Origin: Candidatus Nanoarchaeia archaeon
Lineage (GTDB): Archaea > Nanobdellota > Nanobdellia > CSSed11-243R1
DNA length: 64,000 nucleotides
Direction: 5' to 3'
NCBI GenBank assembly: GCA_028713895.1
Contig: JAQTNH010000001.1
Location: 822,610 to 886,609, forward strand
A model generated the notes under the pieces. That model saw nothing but the letters and a program-made list of their open reading frames with translations. It did no database searches and had not been told where the DNA came from. The position numbers and the translations under genes were made by a program. Positions 51,079 to 60,000 of this stretch are shown piece by piece (the first letter of the stretch is position 1; each line of letters begins with the position of its first letter).

Positions 51079-51418
51079 GGATACGCACCCCCTTTGCATC
51101 TGGGTTTGTTTTCAGCAATTCAGTGATTGTGATTGTTTTTCCGCCCGCTTTCTCTATCTTCAGTTTTGCGTCATCAGAGAAGTTCAATGCTGCGACTGTG
51201 AGCTTTTTTGTGAGCTCGCCGTCTCCAAGCACTTTTCCAGGCACCAAAGCGATTTCCTTTGCTGCGCAGTAGCGGTTTATTCGGGACAGGTTTACAGTCC
51301 TTCGCTGCCTTCGCGGCTTTGCCAGGTCTGATGCAATGCGCGTCCAGACATCTTTTTGAGCCTTCTTGAGGCTGATTATAAGGTTCTTTAAATTCGGATT
51401 TGTAGTTTCAGATTTCAT
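51071..51418 (-). CDS. rpl18e: ribosomal protein L18e (eL18)
   Basis: This 115-residue protein has IASDLAKPRRQRRTVNLSRINRY (in outline, SDLAKPRR and VNLSRI) and VVPGKVLG-like ALVPGKVLGDGEL, as in archaeal L18e. It normally follows rpoD directly; here about 3 kb separates them. Confidence 0.93.
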   Translation of the reverse strand: MKSETTNPNLKNLIISLKKAQKDVWTRIASDLAKPRRQRRTVNLSRINRYCAAKEIALVPGKVLGDGELTKKLTVAALNFSDDAKLKIEKAGGKTITITELLKTNPDAKGVRILG

Positions 51419-51468
51419 TCGACATCACGTCTCGCAACGAACATTTCTGTTCGTACTAATAAGAAAAT

Positions 51469-51933
51469 TCAGAGTTTAACCCTTTTTAAAGGTTTTTGTC
51501 CAACATCAATGAAGTCGTCAAGCGTGACAAAGCCTTTTTTTGCAGGCTTCACATCTGGACAGAAGCTGAAGTCTTTGAATGTGAGGTCTGAGTTTTTGAT
51601 TATAAAAGAGAACATGTCTGTCATTTTACAGTTTATCCTGTAAAGCGACTGCCTGTCGCTTTTCGCGCGATTGTCCTCCAGCATGGCAAAATAAATTTCT
51701 GATGCGACTGTGTAAGCCAGCGCCTGGCGGTCGCATTCATGGGACAACCCAAGATAGCTGTCCACGAACCTGTCATTAAACTTGTTTACGTGTCCTGCCG
51801 CCATCTCCTTAGAGTGGGCTTTTCGTATATGCTCGATAGTATGGTACGCATATCCCACAATTTTTTTAATTTCAGCAGACACTTTTTCTATGCACTTAGG
51901 TTTCAGATTTTTATAATTGCCGTCATAAATCAT
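51469..51933 (-). CDS. hypothetical protein, paralogue of 52779-53333
   Basis: This 154-residue helical protein shares with the gene at 52779 a middle segment (SEIYFAMLED here; SQFYFEMLEQ there) and a C-terminal VTLDDFIDVGQ (KLDDFLDEGA there). It has the TGGGGTTCT motif 14 bases before its ATG and GGGTGAATA as ribosome site. No known family. Confidence 0.6.
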   Translation of the reverse strand: MIYDGNYKNLKPKCIEKVSAEIKKIVGYAYHTIEHIRKAHSKEMAAGHVNKFNDRFVDSYLGLSHECDRQALAYTVASEIYFAMLEDNRAKSDRQSLYRINCKMTDMFSFIIKNSDLTFKDFSFCPDVKPAKKGFVTLDDFIDVGQKPLKRVKL

Positions 51934-51947
51934 TATTATTCACCCTC

Positions 51948-51956
51948 AGAACCCCA
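51948..51956 (-). promoter_or_regulatory. upstream motif TGGGGTTCT, copy 3
   Basis: On the minus strand GGGTTGGGGTTCTGAGGG precedes GGTGA and the ATG at 51933, with 14 bases between the 9-mer and the start. The ribosome site is separate and downstream of it. Confidence 0.5.
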
Positions 51957-51992
51957 ACCCAATTCTTAAACGTAAACTGCCGTTTTTAAAGG

Positions 51993-52772
51993 TTACGGGT
52001 ATGCTATCACTATCTTGTCAGCTGGAAGAACATAGAACCCGCGCGTTTTGTAATAACTGCTTGAACCTATATTGATGACTACCTTTCCATGCTCCAATAA
52101 AAATTTTGCATTTGTTCGGGGCTCATGGCTGCGCACTATCTTGTTGAGATTGTTCTGCCTCATGAAGTCCAGGACAGTTTTTTCTCCTATCCTGTAACAT
52201 TTGTCCCCTCTTTCGCTTCTGGAATCTTCTTCCAAGAATTTTCCGCCTATAACATTTGGGTCGTTCCATAGAACTGCGTATTCGCTCTTTTCCCAGTTTT
52301 GGATATTGTGCTTGTCTTTTGGAATAAATCCGTGAACTCCCAGAATCTTGTACTGCCTGTTTAAGTATGCTATCGGCGCGTTTTGGAATGCATGCATGTA
52401 TGTCCTGCTTATCTTTTTTGCGTCATCGGCACCAAACGCTTCGTTTAGCCTTCCTATCCAGTCGCGCGGCCATATGCTTTCACAATCATGGTTGCCTGCA
52501 AGAAGAACAACATTTTCGTTTTCAATTTTTAATTCTGCTATCTGGCGCGAAACTTCTATATCATCTATCCCGCGGTCTATGTAGTCGCCCAGAAAAACGA
52601 CTTTGTCAAACTCATACAGCTTTTGGGAGACATAAGACATTGTTAAGATGTCACCATGGACATCTCCCACGAACAGAATTTTTTTAGAATTGTCCTCTAC
52701 GATAGTGGGCTCATCCTTAAACATATCCTCGAGTTTTTTAAATGTTTCAACCATATCTTCTGCATCTGTCAT
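51993..52772 (-). CDS. PPP-type metallophosphoesterase
   Basis: This 259-residue calcineurin-like enzyme carries GDVHGD, GDYIDRG, LLAGNHDCES, VHGFIPKD and RSHEPR, the metal-ligand set of PPP phosphatases. It could dephosphorylate proteins or a small molecule. It lies 6 bases from the 184-residue hypothetical upstream, between the two paralogous unknowns. Confidence 0.88.
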   Translation of the reverse strand: MTDAEDMVETFKKLEDMFKDEPTIVEDNSKKILFVGDVHGDILTMSYVSQKLYEFDKVVFLGDYIDRGIDDIEVSRQIAELKIENENVVLLAGNHDCESIWPRDWIGRLNEAFGADDAKKISRTYMHAFQNAPIAYLNRQYKILGVHGFIPKDKHNIQNWEKSEYAVLWNDPNVIGGKFLEEDSRSERGDKCYRIGEKTVLDFMRQNNLNKIVRSHEPRTNAKFLLEHGKVVINIGSSSYYKTRGFYVLPADKIVIAYP

Positions 52773-52778
52773 TTTGAA

Positions 52779-53333
52779 TCACGTTGCTCCTTCGTCAAGA
52801 AAATCGTCAAGCTTGTACTGATATATCCCTCTTTGAGGCTTTCCTGTTATTAGCTCCATATACCCTTTGTAGTTCTCAGGCAGATGTGCAGATTCCAGAA
52901 TCCTTTCCATCAGGTAGCTGAAACGCTTTGCTGTGGCTTCAAGAGGAAAAGCTTCTTTCTCTTTTTTGGGCCTTTTGACGCGAGGTGGTTTATAGGGTTT
53001 CGTTTTTGCCGCTTTTTTAGAACCATAACGAATCAAGTTTATGTCCAAGTATGTGCCGTCATCAGGTATTTCATGTTCATATTCTGGAAGCCCCTGCTCA
53101 AGCATCTCAAAATAGAACTGGCTTAGCACAGTATCAATCAGATATTTCTGTGCAGCGCTGTCACCTTTAAGACTGTGATAACGACCCATGAAGCACTCAC
53201 AGAAACCTCCTATCATAATGTTGTTCTTATCAGTCCTGATTGCCGAAATTATATAATCCTCTTCGAAATCAAGAAACCCCATTTCCTCGGATTCTGATAA
53301 CCTTTTTACATTTTCTTCAGATATGCCGAACAT
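52779..53333 (-). CDS. hypothetical protein, paralogue of 51469-51933
   Basis: This 184-residue protein begins MFGISEENVKRLSESEEMGF, has QFYFEMLEQGLPEYEH in the middle, a Lys/Pro-rich insert (TKPYKPPRVKRPKKEKE) and the shared C-terminal LDDFLDEGAT. GGTGATTTA precedes the ATG. Co-transcribed with the phosphatase (6-base gap). Confidence 0.6.
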   Translation of the reverse strand: MFGISEENVKRLSESEEMGFLDFEEDYIISAIRTDKNNIMIGGFCECFMGRYHSLKGDSAAQKYLIDTVLSQFYFEMLEQGLPEYEHEIPDDGTYLDINLIRYGSKKAAKTKPYKPPRVKRPKKEKEAFPLEATAKRFSYLMERILESAHLPENYKGYMELITGKPQRGIYQYKLDDFLDEGAT

Positions 53334-53347
53334 TAAATCACCAAATC

Positions 53348-53356
53348 AGAACCCCA
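53348..53356 (-). promoter_or_regulatory. upstream motif TGGGGTTCT, copy 4
   Basis: On the minus strand AGGGTGGGGTTCTGATTT is followed by GGTGA and the ATG at 53333. It sits in a 35-base gap between two genes. Confidence 0.5.
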
Positions 53357-53368
53357 CCCTAAATTTTA

Positions 53369-53875
53369 TCAAGCTTTTTTTACAATTAACCCCAGCTCTT
53401 CAGCGATGATTTTTGTAATATTTTGATTAGCTTCTTCTCGAGTGGTTAATGTGCTTAAGCTTGGGTAATAGAGGATTTTGTCTCCTTTGATGTAAAAACG
53501 TATATCTGGATTTGAATTCCTGTTTTTTTCGCGTATTGCTATGATGCTGTTAACATCAGCCTCTTTTGGCAGGCTGGACAATAATTGAATGGACTTATCA
53601 TAGCTCTTTTTATCAAGCACTTTCCAAAAATCAAACCCCTTGGATTCAAAACATTCTCTTTCAAGCAGAGTGCATTCAAGAGCATTCCATTCACCACAAC
53701 GTTCGTCTGTCTTTTGAAGAATGGCTATGACATGATAATTTGCATTGTCGCCGCCATCCAAGCCCTCAAACCAGTTTATTGAGTTTAGATATTGGTTTAA
53801 CCTATCCCTGATTCCTGCAAAATTTTCATATTTCGGAATCTTTATTTCAAATTCTGAATTCTCTGTGTAACTCAT
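53369..53875 (-). CDS. hypothetical protein
   Basis: This 168-residue soluble alpha/beta protein has INWFEGLDGGDNANYHVIAI and PDIRFYIKGDKILYYPSL and is not recognised. AGGTGAAATA precedes the ATG, with the TGGGGTTCT motif directly before it. Confidence 0.55.
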   Translation of the reverse strand: MSYTENSEFEIKIPKYENFAGIRDRLNQYLNSINWFEGLDGGDNANYHVIAILQKTDERCGEWNALECTLLERECFESKGFDFWKVLDKKSYDKSIQLLSSLPKEADVNSIIAIREKNRNSNPDIRFYIKGDKILYYPSLSTLTTREEANQNITKIIAEELGLIVKKA

Positions 53876-53885
53876 TATTTCACCT

Positions 53886-53894
53886 AGAACCCCA
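53886..53894 (-). promoter_or_regulatory. upstream motif TGGGGTTCT, copy 5
   Basis: On the minus strand TTGGTGGGGTTCTAGGTGAA leads into the ATG at 53875, 10 bases after the 9-mer; AGGTGA partly abuts it. Confidence 0.5.
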
Positions 53895-53919
53895 CCAAGA
53901 ATAACGAATCTTTTTGTTT

Positions 53920-54222
53920 TTATAAAATTATGTCACAAGGAATCAGTGGCTGTTTTTTGACTTTCTTTGGAATCTTCGGAATCAAAAGGGTTCCACTGTA
54001 ATAATTACTACCTTCAAGAAGAACATTTGAGTATCCTGAAAGAACTTCTGTAGTCGGGTACTCTTCGAAAAAAGTTTTAAGAACAATCTCTTCTGGGCTG
54101 ATTGATGTAACACAACTAACTTTTATCTGAAAATACCTCTTGATGTATTTGCCATGCTGGCTGCAATATGCTTCAGGAGATTCTTTTGTAACTTTTCCAA
54201 GTATATTTTCAAGTTCGAACAT
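53920..54222 (-). CDS. small hypothetical protein
   Basis: This 100-residue protein begins MFELENILGKVTKESPEAYC and has several beta-prone stretches (RYFQIKVSCVTSI, YYSGTLLIPKIP). No membrane segment or known motif. It is the first gene after tRNA-Leu in the leftward direction and lacks the TGGGGTTCT motif. Confidence 0.5.
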   Translation of the reverse strand: MFELENILGKVTKESPEAYCSQHGKYIKRYFQIKVSCVTSISPEEIVLKTFFEEYPTTEVLSGYSNVLLEGSNYYSGTLLIPKIPKKVKKQPLIPCDIIL

Positions 54223-54277
54223 TTATCTCGCCATTTTTTTATGTTATTTTCCATCAGTGTTTTTTCTTCCACTAATG

Positions 54278-54296
54278 CTTCTTTTTCTAAAAGAAG
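54278..54296. terminator. hairpin after tRNA-Leu
   Basis: CTTCTTTT-TCT-AAAAGAAG, a perfect 8-bp inverted repeat 7 bases beyond the tRNA-Leu 3' end, resembles the stem after tRNA-Pro (45066). Probably linked to the end of the tRNA transcript. Confidence 0.4.
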
Positions 54297-54302
54297 GATT
54301 AA

Positions 54303-54386
54303 TGGGGAGTAAGGGATTCGAACCCTCGCAGAGACTAACTCACACGGTCCTTAGCCGTGCCCGTTTGACCGCTCCGGCAACTCCCC
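54303..54386 (-). tRNA. tRNA-Leu, anticodon read as AAG
   Basis: This 84-base class II tRNA has acceptor GGGGAGT/ACTCCCC, D arm with GCGGTC, anticodon stem CACGG/CCGTG with loop CTAAGGA, a long variable arm (GAG/CTC stem), T arm GAGGG-TTCGAAT-CCCTT and discriminator A. The D arm, variable arm and A73 fit Leu. The loop gives anticodon AAG; archaea normally use GAG for these codons. CCA is not encoded. No intron is needed. Confidence 0.88.
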
Positions 54387-54476
54387 AAAAGCTTTTTCTT
54401 TTCCAAAGAAAAACCTTGGAAAAAGAAATGCCATTGATAGAATAAAGAACGAAGAATTATTTTATAAGCTTACCGT

Positions 54477-55256
54477 TTACTTGATAAGCTTATTGAATTC
54501 CTTAAGCTTGTCAGTCATTATTGAAATGGACTCCATAAGGATTTCTTTTGGCGACAATTGCCCCCAGGACTCCATTGTAACAATGAAATTTTCTGTTGAG
54601 CCGTTGACTGTGATTACTTCGGGAGATTTTTCCTGGCATGCCCTGCACAAATTGCAGGCTTCAAGGTTTGCCACCTTTACTGCGCCGTCCTTCACTTCAA
54701 GGACTTTTCGCGGGCATACTGCAGCTATTTCAGCCGCATCCTTGTGCTTTCCCGAGACTATCTTTATTTCAGGGTAGCCCTGGAATACCATGAGCCCTGT
54801 TGTCCATTTTGAATGCTCTTTTCCTGTGCCGAGAACTGCTGTGGCTGTCAATTTGAGCTCCTGGTTCTCTGCCAGTTTTACTATAGGAATATCCTCAATT
54901 ACCGGCTTTACTTTCGGGTCCTTTGACTTTAATTCGCCTGAGTAAACTATGCAGGGGCCTTTTGCGCTGAGCGTAAGTTTTGCCTGGCATGCATTGCACC
55001 CTTTGCCCTCGCATTTGCAGTCAGCTGGTTTCTTGTATGTTTTCAAATCAGTTGACAACGGGACAAGTCCGAGCCGCAGTGCAAGCATTTCGTCGTAAAG
55101 CACAGAGGAATTTTTTGTAAACGCCACTTCCTCGATTGCCATTGTGGGAACTTCTACTGTGGAAATTCTCCTTATTGTGTTTATAAAAGAAGGGGTTGTT
55201 CCCTCAATTAAGAATTTCATTTTGTTGTCTTCCTGGGACATGACATTAATCTTCAT
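54477..55256 (-). CDS. rpoD: RNA polymerase subunit D (Rpb3/alpha-like), with Fe-S domain
   Basis: This 259-residue subunit begins MKINVMSQEDNK and has the alpha-like dimer signature TPSFINTIRRISTVEVPTMAI (in outline) and LRLGLVPL. Inserted are a Cys-rich stretch CKCEGKGCNAC (about 85-95) and a ferredoxin-like region CPRKVLEV...CNLCRACQE, so an iron-sulfur cluster is likely, as in some archaeal RpoD. The start is the ATG at 55256, 8 bases after the rps11 stop; the frame is open to 55328. Confidence 0.95.
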   Translation of the reverse strand: MKINVMSQEDNKMKFLIEGTTPSFINTIRRISTVEVPTMAIEEVAFTKNSSVLYDEMLALRLGLVPLSTDLKTYKKPADCKCEGKGCNACQAKLTLSAKGPCIVYSGELKSKDPKVKPVIEDIPIVKLAENQELKLTATAVLGTGKEHSKWTTGLMVFQGYPEIKIVSGKHKDAAEIAAVCPRKVLEVKDGAVKVANLEACNLCRACQEKSPEVITVNGSTENFIVTMESWGQLSPKEILMESISIMTDKLKEFNKLIK

Positions 55257-55263
55257 TTTGGCA

Positions 55264-55764
55264 TCACATTCTTCGTCCGCGCTTTCCGCCTTTTCTTCGG
55301 CATCCGTCGTGCGGTACTGGAGTAACATCCTCGATAAATCCTATCTTCAGGCCTGCACGTGCAAGCGCTCTTATTGCTGGCTGTGCTCCAGGGCCTGGGT
55401 TCTTGTACTGTATCCCTCCGGGTGCGCGCACTTTTATGTGAACTCCGTTTATTCCCTTGTTAAGCAGTTCTTCTGCGACTTTCTTTGCTGCAAGCATTGC
55501 TGCGTTAGGGGATGAACCCAAACGGTCTGCCTTTACCTGCGAGCCTCCCGTGCATGTTGCAAGGGTTTCTGCGCCTGTTAAATCAGTAACATGGATTATT
55601 GTGTTGTTGTAACTTGCATAGATGTGAGCCACACCCCATTTCAATTTTCTCGGCTTGAACTCGGGTTTTGCCTGCGCTGCTGGTGCAGGAGCTTCAGCTG
55701 GTTTTGGCGCATGAGCTGGCTTTGCTTCAGCTTTCACTTCGAGCTTCTTTTCCTCGTCTGCCAT
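55264..55764 (-). CDS. rps11: ribosomal protein S11 (uS11)
   Basis: This 166-residue protein has the S11 core [22 protein letters not shown] (in outline), [19 protein letters not shown] and the basic end [13 protein letters not shown]. It carries an extra N-terminal tail of about 40 residues rich in Lys, Pro and Ala. GGAGGTGGC lies 7 bases before the ATG. Confidence 0.96.
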   Translation of the reverse strand: MADEEKKLEVKAEAKPAHAPKPAEAPAPAAQAKPEFKPRKLKWGVAHIYASYNNTIIHVTDLTGAETLATCTGGSQVKADRLGSSPNAAMLAAKKVAEELLNKGINGVHIKVRAPGGIQYKNPGPGAQPAIRALARAGLKIGFIEDVTPVPHDGCRRKGGKRGRRM

Positions 55765-55766
55765 GT

Positions 55767-56426
55767 TTATGCCACCTCCAGCTTTTCTATTTCTTCAATT
55801 TCTGCCTTGCTTATTCCGAGAACTTCTTCCTCTTTTTTCTTCTTTTCGTCTTCGCGCGCCTTTCTCATCTTTTCTTCAAGGACTTCCTTCTTGTCCCTGC
55901 GCTCGCGCTTTTCGCGCCCGGCTACCCGCTCAGCATGGGCTTCATTGACCATTGCAGAGCTTCCTGAGAATGAAACCAAATTTTCGTCAGAGAATTTTAC
56001 GAGCATTGACGGCGAAGTTACCTTGTTTTCCCCGACATTTATGTGCCCGTGAGTTATGAACTGTCGCGCCTGCTTCACTGTGTTTGCAAGCCTTTTTTTC
56101 AGGACAATTGTCTGAAGCCTTCGGTCCATTATATCCTTGATTGTGAGCCCAAGAACATTTTCAAGGCGTGCGTCTTCCTTTACAAGCCCGAGCGAGATAA
56201 GGCGGTTCAGCAACTGCTTTCGCTCTATTGCCGCCTGGTTGCTTGTTAATGGAATAAGTTTCCTTGCCTGCCCTCGGAAATTCCTGAGAATAGAAGTCAT
56301 TTTCCAGAGTTCTTTCTTGTTTTTGTAGCCGTATTCGTGCTTCAGCTGCGCTTCTTCTTTAATCCTTTCCATCTGCCAGAGATGGCTAGGGCCTGAATAC
56401 TTCTTTCTTAATTTTGCTCTTACCAT
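55767..56426 (-). CDS. rps4: ribosomal protein S4 (uS4)
   Basis: This 219-residue archaeal S4 has [12 protein letters not shown], the S4 RNA-binding domain [28 protein letters not shown] (in outline) and a long charged coiled-coil tail ([19 protein letters not shown] onward) that extends beyond the usual end. Confidence 0.95.
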   Translation of the reverse strand: MVRAKLRKKYSGPSHLWQMERIKEEAQLKHEYGYKNKKELWKMTSILRNFRGQARKLIPLTSNQAAIERKQLLNRLISLGLVKEDARLENVLGLTIKDIMDRRLQTIVLKKRLANTVKQARQFITHGHINVGENKVTSPSMLVKFSDENLVSFSGSSAMVNEAHAERVAGREKRERRDKKEVLEEKMRKAREDEKKKKEEEVLGISKAEIEEIEKLEVA

Positions 56427-56432
56427 TTAAAG

Positions 56433-57017
56433 TCACTTTTCTTCTGATTTTTGTGGAACCAACTTCTTCTTGATGACTCCAACCGAGGTACCGACTCTTC
56501 CTCTCACGTTTGCCCCGCGTGATCGAGTCCTTTGACCGCGGACCTTGTAGTTATAAATGTGGCGTACGCCCTTATAACACTTAATTTTTTTAAGATTCTC
56601 GATGTCTGTCCTGTTTGACAGTCTCAAATCTGAAGACAATAAATGATAATCCTTCCCGCTTATCGGGTCTTTCTGCTTGTTGTAAAGCCATGTGGGAATG
56701 TTATATTTTGACGGGTTTGACAGTGCATCCTTTACTTTTTCTATTTCTTCGTCTGTAAAATTTGCAAACTGTTTGTTTTCGAATCCGAGCACTTTTCTTA
56801 TTGCCCGTGCGTATGACCAGCTTATTCCCTTTATCCTTGTAAGCGCATGCTCGAGCTTTTTGTTTCCCTCTATGTCGCTCTCTGCAATACGTATGATTTT
56901 TACCTCTGCCATAGACTTGGGCTTAGCTGCCTGCGGTGGCAGTACTTTTTTCCTTTCGCCCTTTTCTGATTTTTGGGGTTTTTCAGATTGTTTTTCCCCT
57001 TTTTTATCGTCTGGCAT
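56433..57017 (-). CDS. rps13: ribosomal protein S13 (uS13)
   Basis: This 194-residue protein has KKLEHALTRIKGISWSYARAI and GVRHIYNYKVRGQRTRSRGA, as in S13, preceded by a Lys/Glu/Pro-rich tail of about 35 residues. It is the first gene of rps13-rps4-rps11-rpoD. TTTTATAAACCC (57041-57050) lies about 25 bases before the ATG. Confidence 0.96.
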   Translation of the reverse strand: MPDDKKGEKQSEKPQKSEKGERKKVLPPQAAKPKSMAEVKIIRIAESDIEGNKKLEHALTRIKGISWSYARAIRKVLGFENKQFANFTDEEIEKVKDALSNPSKYNIPTWLYNKQKDPISGKDYHLLSSDLRLSNRTDIENLKKIKCYKGVRHIYNYKVRGQRTRSRGANVRGRVGTSVGVIKKKLVPQKSEEK

Positions 57018-57090
57018 GGTTTCACAAAAAAATCAAGGGTTTATAAAACTAACTGTCACAAAATAATGATAAAATAAAAGAAAAATTGGC

Positions 57091-60000
57091 TTATCGCCAT
57101 TCAATTTTCCAGGCTTGGTCGTCTTTTTTTGGAGCTTCGGGCTTTTTCTCTTCTGGCTTTGGCGCAACTGCCTTGGGTGCTTCAGGTTTTGGCGCTTCCT
57201 TCACTGCAGGCTTTGCTGCCGGCTTTCCGTTAGCTGCCCCGCCTTTGCCTTTTTTCTTGAATCCAACAAACAAGTCTGCTATCTGTCGCCTTCCCAAATA
57301 AGATGCGAGCATTATGCTTGCTGCAATAAGCAGCCATCCAAGGTTGCCCATAACAAAAGGCCCTACAGTTTCAATGAAGAAACCTGTCAATGGGTTTCCG
57401 CCATTTGCAATCTCGTTTGGAGTAAGTGCAAGTATTGAAGCACAGATGTTTCCTGCGGTTGCATAATCCCCCTCACTTATTTTTGTACGGGCATATGCGA
57501 GTGAGTCCTCTACATCTGAGGTATTCGTTCCCTGCTCCTTGATTGTGTTAATATACTCTTCTGCTGAATTGCATGCCTGGGATGCCTCAATTTTTGCAAT
57601 ATAATCCGCAACATTTGTTACATCCAGTGTGATTATTCCGCCCTCAGAATACTTGTCATTGCCTATCCTGAGATTTATCCTGTAAATGCCTGTATCAAGC
57701 GAGACTGGTGATATCAGCAGTTCAAGAGTCCCTTCTTCGCCAGGGATAAGATTTATTCCTGTCGGGTCTGTATAATATTCCCCGTCCTTGATGTCGTATG
57801 TCTTGATTACGATATTGTTAAGAACGTCCTCTCCGGTGTTGTTTATCTTGATTATGAAACTGATTGTTTCGTTTGATACGACTTCACCTTTAGGGGGTTC
57901 GATTGTGAATTCTAGGTCAAGATTCTTTGGAGTCTCGTTTGTGCCTGGTTTTCCGCCAGCTCCGCCTCCGCCGCTGCCACCGCCCCCGCTTTCATAATAC
58001 AGGAAGAATGATACCGTATCATTATAGCCCATATTTCCAGCGAAATCAACTGCAGTTATGTTTAATGTAGTATCATCATTTCCAACCGTGTTTGTAGCAG
58101 ATATAGTCCCTGTGCATTTGCCGGTTGTTTTATCGTAATCAATTGTATCTGTGAAGAACCCGTCCAGGTATACATTACAGAAATCAACTCCGGATTCGTA
58201 GTCGGTTACGTTTGCATCTATGTATATCGCTGTTCGTGAAACATTTGAGTCCTGAACTGGTGAAAGTATCAAAACAACAGGAGGTGTCCTGTCTATCTGC
58301 ACTGTAACATTTTCAGTGTCATTATAATTTCCAGCCAAATCTGTTGCATTTACGACTATTGTAACATTTTCCTGCCCCACCCCAATTAAGTCTGTTATGT
58401 CCCCGATAAAGTAATCTGCACCTGCGCCAAGGAGTTCTGTCCAGTTGCCTGTTACTGATTCGTTGGTTGTGTTTATCCATCTGGCATAAACTTTGTCCAG
58501 ATTTTCATCAGTTGCAGTAACATTCACAAAAATTCTGTTGCCGAACCATTCACTTGTGTTTGGCGCATTGATTATTACGACAGGTATTATGTCATCGATT
58601 GTGATGTTTATCTCAGTTGAATCATTAAATCCTGGCCTTGTTATGTTGTTATTTATATTGTTCCAGGTATCATTTGCCCAGACATTAATTGTAGCATTGC
58701 CAACCCACCCTGTTGTGTTTATTTCAAGGTAGCCGGTGTCTACGCCTGTGTATGCTGTGCTTCCATTGCTAACCCATCCTGTTGAATTTGTTGCATTCCA
58801 GTAGCCTGAGCTAAGATTGCTCATAGCATCTATAAGTGTGAAATTAAGTATTGTGCCTGACCTGATTATTGTTGACTCTGTAAACTCTATTGCAGGGCCT
58901 ATCGCATCAGCATACCAAGTCACATTTGCATATGCGGTCTGGTTCCATTCGTCCTCGCATTTTACAAAATATGTGTGATTACCATCTGCAAGCACAGGTG
59001 TTGTTGCGTTGTAATGTGTCGCATTAATCTGCGTCATGTTTGTGCTTATGTCTGCAGAATCATTGCTGAAATAACACACAGTACTGTTGTAGCTGGTGTT
59101 AGATAACAATAAAGCTGAAGGACCCATAACGGATCCTTCAGCAGGTGAGGTGATTGTAACTTCTAAAACAGGAGCAACTACCTGGATTATTGTGTAATTG
59201 CTTGCATTTATCGCATTGCTGTTGTCTGAATCAAACGCTGTAACGTTTGTTGTAAGTGTGTCACTAAGAGTAGAATAAGGTGACCTTACAGTGAAATTTG
59301 CTGTTCCGTAATCTGTTCCATTTATTGTTCCTATTATTATAGGTGTAGTTGTCAAGATTGTGGAATAAATTGCTGTAAGGTTAACCGTAACATTGTCTGC
59401 TGCAACATCTCCAAGATTTGTCACTTTTACCGTTGCATTATAGTTTTCCCCAAAATATGAGTACGGTGCGTGCGGCAAATCAGTTGTGATTGCAGCGATT
59501 ATGTTAGCATGCATTTGTAAAGTTCTGTTTGTATCTGTATATATCTGAGTAAGACCGGTTATTGTTACATTTGTTAGATTTGTAACAAACCCGTCCTTGA
59601 TTATAATAATATTCAAATCACAGGTTGAATTTCCGCTTGTAATCTGCAGGTTATTGCCCAGTATAAAGTAGCCTGTTGAATCTGTGGTTGTGGTTGTCTG
59701 ATTTGAAGGGTTAATAGCACAATAGTTTGGAGGTATTGTACTTGGTGTGTAATTTGCAGTTCCAAGTATTACTGTGGCATTCTCAATTGGAATGCCTCCA
59801 TTTGGACGTGTAACATAACCCGAAACATTAACGCCTGAGTATGAAAATCCTGCCGCTGCCATTGTACCAAAGTTAGAACCGCTGTGTTCTGCTGAGGAAT
59901 CATCTGTAATAATATAATTGTAATCCTGTTCAATAGGAGTTTCTATTTCTGGTGAGGTAATCTCAATAAAAGAACCCAATTCAATGTTGTCTTCCTGTAT

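Noticed and set aside
54303-54386. Integration site at tRNA-Leu for the 3-kb block
   Set aside because: I found no repeat of the tRNA 3' end near 51.4 kb and no integrase gene, so this remains unsupported.
55288-55300. Third copy of the TTTCCGCC hairpin element
   Set aside because: TTTCCGCCTTTTC occurs here but inside the conserved end of rps11, without the paired stem or the TAGGCTGCCA flank.
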